A DNA stretch of 7,172 bases from an uncultured Collinsella sp. (GTDB taxonomy: Bacteria > Actinomycetota > Coriobacteriia > Coriobacteriales > Coriobacteriaceae), in contig URTD01000092.1 in assembly GCA_900550735.1 (NCBI GenBank), forward strand, positions 1-7,172. The letters are read 5' to 3'. This document shows positions 6,498-7,172 of the stretch, piece after piece. Every line of letters starts with the position of its first letter. Position 1 is the first letter of the stretch. The translations under genes were made by a program, and so were the position numbers. The notes under the pieces were generated by a model. That model searched no databases and was not told the origin of the DNA. It was given only the letters and a program-made list of their open reading frames with translations.

Positions 6498-7172
6498 ATG
6501 CTCGCGTTCAACAACGATTATTCCCACGGCGCACACCCGGCGGTGCTGCAGGCGCTCGTCGATACCAACATGGAGCCGCAGCCCGGCTACGGTACCGATG
6601 CGCATACCGAGTGCGCCAAGCAACTTATCCGCGAGGCCTGCCAGGCCCCCGATGCCGACGTGTTTTTTCTGGTGGGCGGCACGCAGGCCAACGCGACGGT
6701 GATTGATATGCTGCTCGCGCCCTACCAGGGCGTTGTTGCCGCCGAGACCGGTCATGTTGCCTGCCACGAGGCGGGCGCCATCGAGTTTGGCGGCCACAAG
6801 GTGCTCACCATCCCCGGCTACGAGGGCAAGATGCACGCCGAGGATCTCGAGAACTATATCCAGGTGTTCTACGAAAACGAGAGCTACGAGCACACGGTGT
6901 TCCCGGGCGCCGTGTACGTGAGCCTATCGACTGAGTACGGCACGCTGTACTCCAAGGCCGAGCTCGCGGCGATTCACGCGGTGCTGAGCATTTTCAAGCC
7001 CGGCGACCGCATCGTGGTCGGTGACAATATTTATGGCGGATCGTATTCCCAGCTCAATGAGTTCTTCACTCGCTGGGGAATCCTCGTCGAGGCCGTCGAC
7101 ACTCAGGACATCGCAGCATTGGAGGCCGCCGTCAAGGGCGACCGCGCGAACGGCATCGTGCCTGCCCAAGCC
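6498..7172 (+). CDS. Threonine aldolase N-terminus fused to a Cys/Met gamma-lyase-type segment (3' partial)
   Basis: The frame stays open to the right edge (225 residues seen). Residues 1 to ~156 read as a low-specificity threonine aldolase, a PLP enzyme that splits threonine into glycine and acetaldehyde. Signs are FNNDYSHGAHP (4-14), PGYGTD (29-34), the phosphate-binding GGTQANA (60-66), ETGHVACHEAGA with the ring-stacking His (83-94) and STEYGTLYSKAEL (144-156). The expected continuation (a short linker, the DGARL motif, then the PLP lysine) is missing. From AAIHAV (157-162) onward the protein reads as the Cys/Met metabolism family (cystathionine gamma-lyase/synthase type): LSIFKPGD (163-170), DNIYGGSY (176-183) with the PLP-facing Tyr179, and VDTQD (200-204). 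This part lacks that family's first ~90 residues, including the SGM phosphate-binding motif. Codon choice after ~6987 also shifts slightly (GGA, ACT, TCC, TTG, GCA). The most likely explanations are a chimeric assembly or a deletion joining two genes. A working hybrid enzyme is unlikely, but both parents share the type I PLP fold. The last ~10 residues fit neither family clearly. Confidence 0.75.
   Translation, partial: MLAFNNDYSHGAHPAVLQALVDTNMEPQPGYGTDAHTECAKQLIREACQAPDADVFFLVGGTQANATVIDMLLAPYQGVVAAETGHVACHEAGAIEFGGHKVLTIPGYEGKMHAEDLENYIQVFYENESYEHTVFPGAVYVSLSTEYGTLYSKAELAAIHAVLSIFKPGDRIVVGDNIYGGSYSQLNEFFTRWGILVEAVDTQDIAALEAAVKGDRANGIVPAQA
6966..6986 (+). other. Junction between two PLP-enzyme families
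   Basis: Residues AAIHAVL are plausible in both parents: threonine aldolase helices read KAEL followed by an xAI/xAL-type helix, and gamma-lyase family members read SGMAAI followed by xAVLS. The breakpoint therefore falls within this shared short stretch, and the exact base cannot be fixed. A shared 15-20 bp string is what recombination or an assembler would use to join two genes. Confidence 0.55.

Noticed and set aside
5541..6893. Long open frame (450 codons) on the - strand across the PAP2 and PLP-enzyme genes
   Set aside because: It is antisense to two + strand frames with clear family motifs. Its translation is rich in His, Arg and Gly with no recognisable domain, as expected for the complement of GC-rich codons.
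1..7172. A novel multi-gene system, defence island or mobile element
   Set aside because: The genes are common housekeeping or accessory families. No transposase, integrase, phage gene, CRISPR repeat or clustered unknown genes could be seen.

Overview
The window is GC-rich DNA with strong G/C preference at third codon positions, and all five genes lie on the + strand. Codon style, the gene families and the protein flavour (Ala/Asp/Glu-rich, actinobacterial-type Nth and Mfd) suggest a gut Coriobacteriia, most likely a Collinsella relative. That assignment rests on recognition, not on a search. Both ends cut through genes, so this looks like a fragment or a short metagenomic contig.

Layout: (1) 1-903, the nucleotide-binding domain of an ABC exporter. 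The 5' end is outside the window, and a frameshift near 805-811 replaces the natural last ~15 residues. (2) 918-1583, nth, a complete endonuclease III with its catalytic Lys/Asp and the 4Fe-4S cysteines. (3) 1584-1740, an intergenic region with a weak hairpin plus T-run, a possible promoter, and a strong GC hairpin followed by TTTT just upstream of the mfd ribosome-binding site. (4) 1741-5373, mfd, the complete transcription-repair coupling factor. (5) 5374-5588, an intergenic region dominated by a ~100-nt imperfect inverted repeat with a perfect inner hairpin, followed by a second 7-bp inverted repeat. (6) 5589-6452, a PAP2-type membrane phosphatase. (7) 6498 to the right edge, an open reading frame that starts as a threonine aldolase and changes, in frame, near 6966-6986 into a Cys/Met-metabolism (cystathionine gamma-lyase/synthase type) PLP enzyme.

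Functionally, nth and mfd are neighbouring DNA-repair genes (base excision repair and transcription-coupled nucleotide excision repair), but the hairpins between them suggest separate transcription units. The ABC exporter, the PAP2 enzyme and the PLP enzyme show no evident functional link to repair or to each other.

I see no CRISPR array, phage, insertion sequence, toxin-antitoxin pair, defence island, rRNA or tRNA. Nothing supports a new multi-gene system. The best leads are the chimeric PLP-enzyme frame, the structured repeat downstream of mfd, the frameshifted ABC tail and the hairpin in front of mfd.
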